Assembly: GCA_900299205.1 (NCBI GenBank)
Contig: OMIW01000014.1
Location: forward strand, 1-6,178
Length of the DNA: 6,178 nt
Origin: Pseudomonadota bacterium
GTDB taxonomy: Bacteria; Bdellovibrionota_C; UBA2361; OMIW01
Direction: 5' to 3'
The notes beneath the pieces were generated by a model. That model made no database searches. It had not been told where the DNA came from and saw only the letters and a list, made by a program, of their open reading frames with translations. The stretch's first letter is position 1, and every line of letters begins with the position of its first letter. Made by a program: the position numbers and the translations under genes. Positions 1 to 5,224 of this stretch are shown piece by piece.

Positions 1-1
1 T

Positions 2-526
2 GAGGTGCCGATTGTGGTGATGGGATACGTCAATCCGATGATGCAGTACGGCTATGAGCGATTTCTCACCGATCTTTTTGAGGCGGGAGGTGATGGGATC
101 ATCATGCCCGATCTTCCGTTGCGTGAATATGAGAGATCAGTTCAGCCAATTATCGAGCGGCTTAATCTTGGCTTTATCGGACTGGTAACGATTGATTCGA
201 CGGATGACCGGATACGCACCATCGACTCGCTTTCTCGTGGGTTTGTATATGCAGTGTCATCTCGCGCAGTAACGGGTGGCTCACTCACCACCGATCCCGA
301 GCGAGGACCCTTCATCCGACGACTCCGAACCCTCAACCTCGCAAATCCCGTCATGGTAGGTTTCGGCATCGACAGCCGCGCTGCATTCGAATCCGTAACG
401 ACCGAAGCTCACGGCGCGATCGTAGCGAGCGCGTTTATGCGCCGTTTGCTCGAGGTAGGGGTGTGCGAAGGGGGTGTTGAGGTTGGGGCAATTGCGGAGG
501 AGTTTGTGAGAGAATTGGTGGGGTAA
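2..526 (+). CDS. trpA: Tryptophan synthase alpha chain, 5'-truncated by the window edge
   Basis: TrpA cleaves indole-3-glycerol phosphate to indole and glyceraldehyde-3-phosphate, and passes indole through a tunnel to TrpB in the cytosolic alpha2-beta2 complex. The reading frame is open from base 2, so the GTG at 5 is an internal Val codon, not a start. About 174 residues remain of a usual 260-270. The missing N-terminal part would carry the two catalytic acids (Glu49 and Asp60 in E. coli). What remains is clearly the TIM barrel: PIVVMGYVNP followed by YGYERF, then AGGDGIIMPDLP, then VYAVSSRAVTGG (the Tyr175/Thr183 phosphate-site loop), GFGI, and VASAFMRRL (the Ser235 region). trpA usually ends a trp operon, so trpB and other trp genes probably lie to the left. 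No clear terminator follows; a T-run beginning at the stop codon has no GC stem before it. Confidence 0.96.
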   Translation, partial: EVPIVVMGYVNPMMQYGYERFLTDLFEAGGDGIIMPDLPLREYERSVQPIIERLNLGFIGLVTIDSTDDRIRTIDSLSRGFVYAVSSRAVTGGSLTTDPERGPFIRRLRTLNLANPVMVGFGIDSRAAFESVTTEAHGAIVASAFMRRLLEVGVCEGGVEVGAIAEEFVRELVG

Positions 527-864
527 TTTTTTTGGGGGGCGGTATTTGGTCTCCTTTTCCCAGCCTCTTCGACCTAAGGGGATTTCCTCATTGAGGATAA
601 CGCTGCTGAGCTTCGACGGTTGCGGTCGTAATATTCGCTTGTTTGAGTTTGCAAATGAAGGATGGTTGCGACAGGAGTAGGTCCGTTTGCTTCTGTTTCG
701 CTCAAAGGTCCTCTCCTCAAGTCGAAAACTCGAGATTCTGAGCTGTCCGGCCTCAAAGTCTCGCCATGCTTCACCGAGATAGGAGAGCTACCGCAACTCT
801 TCTTGGTTTCGTTATGAACTTATTCAAACAACTGAACTCTGGTAATAACGGTGTCAGGATCGTA

Positions 865-888
865 GATGCCGCACGATATCGCGGCATC
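865..888. repeat. Perfect 8-bp GC-rich inverted repeat
   Basis: GATGCCGC (865-872) and GCGGCATC (881-888) are exact reverse complements around an 8-nt loop ACGATATC. No T-run follows on either strand, so it does not look like an intrinsic terminator. It could be a protein-binding palindrome or an RNA hairpin. It overlaps the ATG of the doubtful 73-codon frame at 866. Confidence 0.55.
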
Positions 889-1145
889 AAGAAACTCGTC
901 CGCTGGGGAGATACCAACCGAGTCAAGTTCACATGGCGCATCCGGACCGCTTGAGGCAAAATCTCTGGTATCCGGGTTTGGAGATTTGCATATGTTTCCC
1001 TCGGGAAGCACTCTCGACAAGGCGCTGTTTTTCCGCATTGCCGAGGCCCGCTTCACGGTCACAATCGGACACTTTGTGGTCAAGTAAAGTAATTTATAAT
1101 CGAGCAATCCATTGAATTTCAGGACATTTTGGCGATAATCTGTTG

Positions 1146-1177
1146 TTGTGCACATTGAACATTTTACCATAATTTTG
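1146..1177 (+). promoter_or_regulatory. Candidate promoter for the methyltransferase leader
   Basis: TTGTGC at 1146-1151 and CATAAT at 1168-1173 are separated by 16 bp and resemble sigma-70 -35 and -10 boxes. The same place also contains TAATTTTG at 1170-1177, which fits the Bacteroidota -7 consensus TAnnTTTG, with TTG triplets about 21 bp upstream. Either reading would start transcription near 1180-1185, just before the foldable segment at 1186-1272. These are motif matches only. Confidence 0.35.
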
Positions 1178-1185
1178 CACAGGAA

Positions 1186-1272
1186 CGAGAGGGGCAACCA
1201 TGAACTGTGTTGGTTCATCGAAAATGTGATTTCGCTCTTCGTGGTCGAATTGATGGTATATTGCTCCTCTCG
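1186..1272 (+). promoter_or_regulatory. Predicted structured RNA leader, four-way-junction fold
   Basis: Bases 1186-1197 pair with 1261-1272 over 12 bp with a single G-U (G1193-T1265). CCAT at 1198-1201 can continue the stem with ATGG at 1253-1256 across a small bulge (1257-1260). Inside lie three consecutive hairpins: GAAC/GTTC (1202-1205/1213-1216; extendable to ATGAAC/GTTCAT if the CCAT pairing is given up), CGAAA/TTTCG (1219-1223/1230-1234) and TTCG/CGAA (1238-1241/1246-1249). They are separated by only 2-3 nt. The segment ends 86 nt before the ATG of the RlmL-type gene and sits just after a candidate promoter. The overall shape is cloverleaf-like, but there is no T-arm (GGTTCGAATCC-like) and the closing stem is too long for a tRNA. 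I do not recognise it as a known riboswitch. It could be a cis-regulatory leader or a small RNA. Confidence 0.4.
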
Positions 1273-1358
1273 GTTTTGTCACCGCGAGCGATTACTTCGT
1301 TTTGGCCTTTTTTAAAATCAGCTCTGTCGCACTTCAGCTTTGAATCTGTCAGCCTACG

Positions 1359-2486
1359 ATGAACCAGTGGATAGCGACCTGCCCTCATGAAACCGTTGAT
1401 GTCCTCGGTTCAGAACTTGTTTCGTTGGGAGTCGAAAATCAGACCACGCTCTATCGTGGTGTCATGTTCGACTGCGATCTCGAGACGGCTTATCGCGCCC
1501 ATTTTCTTCTGAGGACGGCAAGTCGCATTCAGCGGGTGGTGGCTCAATTCGATGTGACAGACCCGACGATGATTCGGATGGGGCTCGATGACGTGAGGTG
1601 GCAGGATTTTCTCCGTTCCCACCGAGCGTTCATCGTGAGACCGGCTCTTGCAGATCGCCATGCTGAACATCTAGGGGAAGAGGCAGTCATTGCCTCCGTG
1701 GTGGAATCAATTCAGCAATGCCCATTTGTTAAAGGTCCTCCGCGATGTGACCCAGGCGCCGATGATCCAATAACTGTAATTCCCTTCATTCGCAACGGCA
1801 GGTGCGTGCTGAGTATTGATACCGCCGGTCGTGCGCTCCACAAGCGGGGGTGGCGGACCGGTGATCATCCAGCGGTTATCAAGGAGACACTTGCTGCCTC
1901 AATCCTCATGTTAGCGGGCTATACGGGACATGAGACCTTGCTCGATCCGACGTGTGGTTCGGGCACCATTCCGATTGAGGCTGCCTATATCGCGTTAAAC
2001 AAGGCACCGCTTATTCACAGAGGAAAAGACGACTTCGCTCTCGAACACCTCGCCGGATTCGATAGGGCACTCTGGCGTCGGGTGGCAGATCAACTTCGCG
2101 CGAGCAAAAAATCCGTTCTGCCTGCCCCTATTTTCGCTTCAGATATCAGGCATGAATATATCGATGTTGCCCGAAAATGCGCCTTGCGGGCACGGGTAGA
2201 GAAATATCTCAATTTTTCAATCAAGGCATTTGAGAACCAGACTCCTCCGACGCCACGAGGACTGTTAATAGCAAATCTCCCTTACGGTGAACGAATCGGA
2301 AGTGGCAAGATTCACGAGCTGTATCGGGCAGTCGGCAAAGTAATCGCAGAGCGTTTCTCTCGATGGCGCATCGCGTTGCTCGTTCCGGCTGAGGCGCCGC
2401 TCCACCTCTTAAAGCTCAAGACGACGCACGAATATGCTCTCGCAAACGGAACCCTCCCTGTAAAGCTTTTAGTGGTGGATCGATAG
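1359..2486 (+). CDS. rlmL: THUMP-domain class I SAM-dependent RNA methyltransferase (RlmL/YpsC type)
   Basis: This is a probable N2-guanine methyltransferase acting on large-subunit rRNA in the cytosol. Its 375 aa match the single-domain YpsC-like proteins and the N-terminal half of E. coli RlmKL; the C-terminal RlmK half is absent. Residues 1 to about 150 form the N-terminal ferredoxin-like plus THUMP region. ALHKRGWR (159-166) is the linker motif typical of the family. DPTCGSGTIPIEAA (196-209) is SAM-binding motif I, SDIRHE (261-266) is the following acidic motif, and NLPYGER (306-312) is the catalytic N-x-P-Y motif. The usual NPPY is NLPY here; Leu at that place also occurs in related THUMP methyltransferases. 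No good ribosome-binding site precedes ATG 1359, but no better in-frame start is near. It stands alone, with long spacers on both sides. The family is secure; the exact target base is inferred from homologues. Confidence 0.9.
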   Translation: MNQWIATCPHETVDVLGSELVSLGVENQTTLYRGVMFDCDLETAYRAHFLLRTASRIQRVVAQFDVTDPTMIRMGLDDVRWQDFLRSHRAFIVRPALADRHAEHLGEEAVIASVVESIQQCPFVKGPPRCDPGADDPITVIPFIRNGRCVLSIDTAGRALHKRGWRTGDHPAVIKETLAASILMLAGYTGHETLLDPTCGSGTIPIEAAYIALNKAPLIHRGKDDFALEHLAGFDRALWRRVADQLRASKKSVLPAPIFASDIRHEYIDVARKCALRARVEKYLNFSIKAFENQTPPTPRGLLIANLPYGERIGSGKIHELYRAVGKVIAERFSRWRIALLVPAEAPLHLLKLKTTHEYALANGTLPVKLLVVDR

Positions 2487-2512
2487 GAGACTTAAATGAG
2501 ATAGCGGATGTA

Positions 2513-2530
2513 CCTCTATGAAAAGAGAGG
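2513..2530. repeat. Small inverted repeat after the methyltransferase gene
   Basis: CCTCT (2513-2517) and AGAGG (2526-2530) can pair around an 8-nt loop, 27 nt after the methyltransferase stop codon. A G-run, not a T-run, follows, so terminator function on the plus strand is doubtful. Confidence 0.25.
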
Positions 2531-2625
2531 GGGGGTGGAGCTTTGCTCGGGGGTGCTGTCAGGAGGTTGGGGTTGACGTTTGGGGACAGGGGTGAGGTAA
2601 TCGGGGAATGGTGATAATTTCGGGG
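2529..2625 (+). other. G-run-rich segment, potential G-quadruplex, upstream of aroF
   Basis: Seven runs of four or more G lie on the plus strand at 2529-2535, 2549-2553, 2569-2572, 2582-2585, 2589-2592, 2603-2606 and 2622-2625. The four runs from 2569 to 2606 are joined by loops of 9, 3 and 10 nt, which could form a quadruplex in the non-template strand or in mRNA. The last run (2622-2625) is 6 nt from the aroF start and may double as a poor ribosome-binding site. A functional quadruplex is inference; the G-runs are plain in the sequence. Confidence 0.45.
2573..2601 (+). promoter_or_regulatory. Candidate sigma-70-type promoter for aroF
   Basis: TTGACG at 2573-2578 (5 of 6 to the -35 consensus) is followed after exactly 17 bp by GGTAAT at 2596-2601 (4 of 6 to -10). 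Transcription would begin near 2608 and give a leader of about 24 nt. A second box, GATAAT at 2613-2618, has no good -35 and would leave almost no leader. The candidate lies within the G-run segment. Confidence 0.4.
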
Positions 2626-2631
2626 TAAAAA

Positions 2632-3648
2632 ATGATAGTTCAGCTTGATTGTGCTCTGACCACTGAGGCAAAAGAGGCGGCGATTGCGAGGCTTCGGGGA
2701 TTCGGTTTGCAGATCACCGAGGTGCATACGCATCGACGGCATTATGTGGTGTGTCTCGGGGACAAGGGGCTCGATATTCGGCTGGTGGGAGGGGTGCCAG
2801 GGGTTGTTGACGTGCACCGGGTCTCCGATCCATATCAGTTGGTATCCCGCTCGTGGCGGGTTCATCCGACTTCGATCGACCTGGGGGATGGGGTTATAAT
2901 CTCTGAGGGGAGCGGGGCGATCATGATGGGGCCGTGTTCAGTGGAATCGGCAGAGCAGCTCGAGGCGGTCGCGGACTTTCTGGTGGCGCAGGGGGTGCGA
3001 ATTATGCGGGGTGGGGTGTTTAAGCCCCGCTCGTCACCCTATTCGTTTCGGGGTTTGGGTGAGGAGGGGCTTGCCCTGTTTTCGCAGATCGCCCGTCCCC
3101 GTGGATTGAAGATAATCTCAGAGGTCCTCGAGCCATCCCAGATCGAGGTGATGTACGATGCGGTGGATATTTTTCAGGTGGGTGCCCGCAATTCACAAAA
3201 CTTCAGTCTCCTCGATGCGCTCGGCTCCGTTGATAAGCCGGTTCTCCTCAAGCGTGGCCTTTCGGGCACTCTGGAGGAGCTGCTCCAATCTGCAGAATAC
3301 ATGTATGCGCGGGGAAATGAGCGAATCCTCCTGTGTGAACGGGGGATTCGAACCTATGAACGGGCTTATCGCAACACTCTCGATCTCAATGCGGTCCCCA
3401 TTCTCAAAGAGAAAACTCACCTGCCGGTGATTGTCGATCCCTCCCACGGTATCGGTATTCGTCGTCATGTTCCTCAGATGAGCCTCGCTGCGTTGATGGC
3501 GGGAGCCGATGGATTGATTATTGAAATTCACCCTACTCCAGAGCGGGCGATGTCAGATGCGGATCAGACCCTTAGCTTTACTGAGGCGGCGATGATTGTG
3601 CAGGGGGCCCGAGATGTGGGGGGGCTTTATCGCGCACTCTGCCGGTAA
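2632..3648 (+). CDS. aroF: 3-deoxy-7-phosphoheptulonate (DAHP) synthase, class I-beta with N-terminal regulatory domain
   Basis: The enzyme condenses phosphoenolpyruvate with erythrose-4-phosphate to DAHP, the committed first step of the shikimate pathway to Phe, Tyr and Trp. It is 338 aa, the same length as the Thermotoga maritima type. Residues 1 to about 65 form a ferredoxin-like domain (MIVQLD start, then VVDVHRV), the feedback-sensing module in this class. The TIM barrel follows: GPCSVES (100-106), KPRSSPYSFRG (131-141), GARNSQN (184-190), LLKRG (205-209), ERGIRTYE (236-243), VDPSHGIG (268-275) and IEIHPTPERAMSD (297-309). Expected metal ligands Cys102, His272, Glu298 and Asp309 are all present, as are the PEP/E4P-binding KPR and KRG motifs, so it should be active. 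ATG 2632 gives the full regulatory domain; the upstream GGGG is only a weak ribosome-binding site. Feedback inhibition, probably by Tyr or another aromatic product, is inferred from the domain. Confidence 0.96.
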   Translation: MIVQLDCALTTEAKEAAIARLRGFGLQITEVHTHRRHYVVCLGDKGLDIRLVGGVPGVVDVHRVSDPYQLVSRSWRVHPTSIDLGDGVIISEGSGAIMMGPCSVESAEQLEAVADFLVAQGVRIMRGGVFKPRSSPYSFRGLGEEGLALFSQIARPRGLKIISEVLEPSQIEVMYDAVDIFQVGARNSQNFSLLDALGSVDKPVLLKRGLSGTLEELLQSAEYMYARGNERILLCERGIRTYERAYRNTLDLNAVPILKEKTHLPVIVDPSHGIGIRRHVPQMSLAALMAGADGLIIEIHPTPERAMSDADQTLSFTEAAMIVQGARDVGGLYRALCR

Positions 3649-3681
3649 GACTATCCGTAAGGACTTGTTCGGTATTTTGAT

Positions 3682-3695
3682 GGGCTATTGAGCCC
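3682..3695 (+). terminator. Terminator-like hairpin after aroF
   Basis: GGGCT (3682-3686) and AGCCC (3691-3695) form a perfect 5-bp stem with a 4-nt loop ATTG, 33 nt after the aroF stop. The following bases, TGTTCTTGCC, are only moderately T-rich, so this is at best a weak intrinsic terminator. Confidence 0.35.
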
Positions 3696-3763
3696 TGTTC
3701 TTGCCGACTGTGGGCACCGACCGCCCCAGTCTCCGAATTAACCTCATCAATTTGAGAAAGTGA

Positions 3764-3792
3764 TTGACTACGCACCTTCACCTTGTTAGTTT
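3764..3792 (+). promoter_or_regulatory. Weak candidate promoter for the DUF6502-like gene
   Basis: TTGACT at 3764-3769 is a good -35, but the element 17 bp on, TAGTTT at 3787-3792, matches the -10 at only 3 of 6 bases. Between it and the start codon lies a small hairpin, TGGGA/TCCCA (3801-3805/3811-3815, loop AAAAA), which would sit in the 5' leader just ahead of the presumed ribosome-binding site. Confidence 0.25.
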
Positions 3793-3835
3793 GTATTTGT
3801 TGGGAAAAAATCCCAGTAGGTAACCGAGATAACTG

Positions 3836-4612
3836 ATGCTTCGCTACCTCATATTGCCCGCTGCTCGTTTTTGTGTCCGGCATTCGATTCGTTTGCCAGA
3901 GATAGTCGACGTCTTTAAGAGATGTTTTGTCGAGGCGGCTCAGGACGTGCTTCGAGCGGAGGGAGTGGAGCCCACGGCGGCCAAGGTGAGTGTGATGACG
4001 GGGGTACACCGGAAGGATATACGGTTGATTCTCGAGAGCGCATCACCTCGGATTGATCCATTGGGGAAACATCCGTTGGTGAGACTTCTTTCATTTTGGA
4101 ATACCGATGAGGAGTTTTTCGACAGGGAGAAGAAAGCACCGCGGGTGCTGGCCCAGGGAGATGGGCCTGGTTCAGTGGGAGCTCTTGTCAGGCGTATCGG
4201 TGGGGATGCAAATCCGTATTCACTCATCTATGCGCTCGATCGATCGGGGTTGGTCAAGCGGGCCCTCGATGGTTCATACGAGTTGTTGAAGTCGTCGTTC
4301 TCGGTCCCATCTGAGGCGGGGTGGGAGGTGTTCGCCGAACTGATGGGGGATGGGATCGAGTGTCTGGAGCACAACCTCGACCATGCACCTGAGGAGAGAA
4401 ATCTTCAGCTCAAGACGGTCTTCGACAACATCCCGGCGAGGTTTGCTTACGAACTGCGACGAGAGATAAGGGAGCGAGGGTGTAGGTTCCAGGAGGAGAT
4501 TCGGGTTCTTCTGGCGCAGTATGACCGGGATATGAATGCATCGCTTGCATCGATTAAGGATGAAAGCGTTGAAATTTCGTGTTCAGTTTTCGGGGTTGTG
4601 AGGGCGAAATAA
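3836..4612 (+). CDS. DUF6502-like protein, putative winged-helix protein
   Basis: This 258-aa protein fits the DUF6502 pattern as I know it; the molecular role is unknown. It has an N-terminal helical segment (LRYLILPAARFCVRHSIRLPEIVDVFKRCFVEAA, about 2-35) and then TAAKVSVMTGVHRKDIRLILE (47-67), which reads as a helix-turn-helix in which the GVHRKDI stretch would be the recognition helix. Next come LLSFWNTDEEFFD (84-96) with a proline/arginine turn, and LVRRIGGDANPYSLIYALDRSGLVKR (117-142), a second winged-helix-like block. The last 95 residues or so are charged and helical. There is no signal peptide or membrane segment, so it should be cytoplasmic. ATG 3836 starts at the conserved N-terminal region; a poor AGTAGG lies about 15 nt upstream. 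DNA binding is inferred from the helix-turn-helix look only. The neighbours do not suggest a pathway. Confidence 0.75.
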   Translation: MLRYLILPAARFCVRHSIRLPEIVDVFKRCFVEAAQDVLRAEGVEPTAAKVSVMTGVHRKDIRLILESASPRIDPLGKHPLVRLLSFWNTDEEFFDREKKAPRVLAQGDGPGSVGALVRRIGGDANPYSLIYALDRSGLVKRALDGSYELLKSSFSVPSEAGWEVFAELMGDGIECLEHNLDHAPEERNLQLKTVFDNIPARFAYELRREIRERGCRFQEEIRVLLAQYDRDMNASLASIKDESVEISCSVFGVVRAK

Positions 4613-4666
4613 GTCGATTGGGAAAAACAGAGTACAGGTGAGAGATTCTATAAGGGAGAGAATGAT

Positions 4667-5158
4667 ATGAAGATGAAGCGATTGGAAAGACTAGCTTGTG
4701 AGTCCGTCTGGCATGTCGGGAAAATTACTCTTTTACTTTCTCTTATGAGCAGCAGTAGTGGTGCTCAGGATCGGTCAACGGAGATTCCTGCCAGTAGCCC
4801 AGTAAGTTGCATGGCACTCGGCGTTTGTCCTCCGTCTGAACCGGATCCAGAGGTGACGTGCAGTGATTTACTTGAAGCCTACAAGGAACGGATCAGCACA
4901 CCAGACGGTATATTTGATGACTCAGTCGTAAATGACATCAATAAGATCCTCGCCAGCGAGGACAAGTGCGAGGACAAGGTGACCCAGATTGAGTCGGTTT
5001 TGAACGCTTACTGGGCAACTGAACCGTGGTGTAGAAAAGACCGGAAGCTTTTCTTGTCCCTTTACACTGAGAAGGTCGTTGCACAAATTCCCACCTCATC
5101 ACAGAAGACGATCGGCGCGTTGCTACAGCAAGATCCGCTATCATGCTCTGTGGTGTGA
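4667..5158 (+). CDS. Small exported cysteine-rich protein of unknown function, C-terminus probably cut by the IS
   Basis: I do not recognise a family. ATG 4667 is preceded by a good ribosome-binding site (AGGGAGAG at 4653-4660). The N-terminus looks like a signal peptide: a basic segment MKMKRLERL, a longer n-region to about Lys19, a short hydrophobic core ITLLLSLM (20-27), and a likely cleavage after SSSGA (about residue 33). The mature part holds six Cys (48, 54, 65, 101, 122, 160), an even number suggesting disulfides, in an otherwise acidic, helical sequence. Residues 97-104 (SEDKCEDK) come from a 12-bp tandem duplication. The stop TGA (5156-5158) lies inside what looks like the end of the adjoining IS3 element, so the last one or two residues and the stop are probably IS-derived and the native protein was longer. 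The 54-bp gap to the DUF6502-like gene would allow co-transcription. Confidence 0.65.
   Translation: MKMKRLERLACESVWHVGKITLLLSLMSSSSGAQDRSTEIPASSPVSCMALGVCPPSEPDPEVTCSDLLEAYKERISTPDGIFDDSVVNDINKILASEDKCEDKVTQIESVLNAYWATEPWCRKDRKLFLSLYTEKVVAQIPTSSQKTIGALLQQDPLSCSVV
4956..4979 (+). repeat. 12-bp tandem duplication inside the exported protein gene
   Basis: GCGAGGACAAG at 4956-4966 is repeated exactly at 4968-4978 with one spacer base (T), and G follows the second copy, giving two 12-bp units that match at 11 of 12 positions. It is in frame and encodes EDK-C-EDK, adding one Cys (Cys101) next to a charged repeat. Confidence 0.7.
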
Positions 5159-5177
5159 CCCCATTTTTTCAGACACC
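5151..5177. repeat. Probable terminal inverted repeat of the IS3 element (transposase 3' end)
   Basis: This is the presumed IS tip, beginning TG and containing CCCC (5159-5162), T6 (5164-5169) and AGACACC. It agrees in layout with IS3-family ends. The assignment cannot be confirmed without the partner repeat, which lies beyond base 6178. About 47 bp of non-coding DNA separate it from the transposase stop. Confidence 0.6.
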
Positions 5178-5224
5178 TCTCTATAAAATTAAACGGTAGC
5201 AGTAGTAGTAATCGAATACCAGTA

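Larger units (their letters stand above)
527..1358. other. 832-bp intergenic stretch without a convincing gene
   Basis: No reading frame here encodes a protein I recognise. The most protein-like option on the plus strand is 866-1087 (73 codons). It has an AGGA 7 nt before an ATG that directly follows an in-frame TAG, and its second half (LDKALFFRIAEARFTVTIGHFVVK region) shows GC-rich third positions. The overlapping minus-strand frame ending at 820 contains an equally plausible stretch around GISPADEFLDAAI. They cannot both be real, and either could be the remnant of a decayed gene. Other contents are an 8-bp hairpin at 865-888, a perfect TATAAT at 1095-1100 with only a poor -35 (TTGTGG at 1074-1079, 15-bp gap), a second promoter candidate near 1146-1177 and a structured segment at 1186-1272. 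I see no tRNA. Confidence 0.6.

Noticed and set aside
1186-1272. A tRNA gene, because of the cloverleaf-like arrangement of three hairpins inside a closing stem
   Set aside because: The closing stem is 12 bp rather than 7, the third hairpin is 4 bp with a 4-nt loop instead of a 5-bp T-arm with a 7-nt TTCRANY loop, and no standard anticodon loop is present.
1300-1317. An intrinsic terminator at the T6 run (1308-1313) before the methyltransferase gene
   Set aside because: No GC-rich stem directly precedes the T-run; the nearest pairing, CGAG/TTCG, is 4 bp with a G-U and is set back by several bases.
3578-4009. A 143-codon minus-strand open frame across the spacer before the DUF6502-like gene
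   Set aside because: It overlaps the ends of two well-supported plus-strand genes, and its sequence is low in hydrophobic core pattern and unrecognisable.
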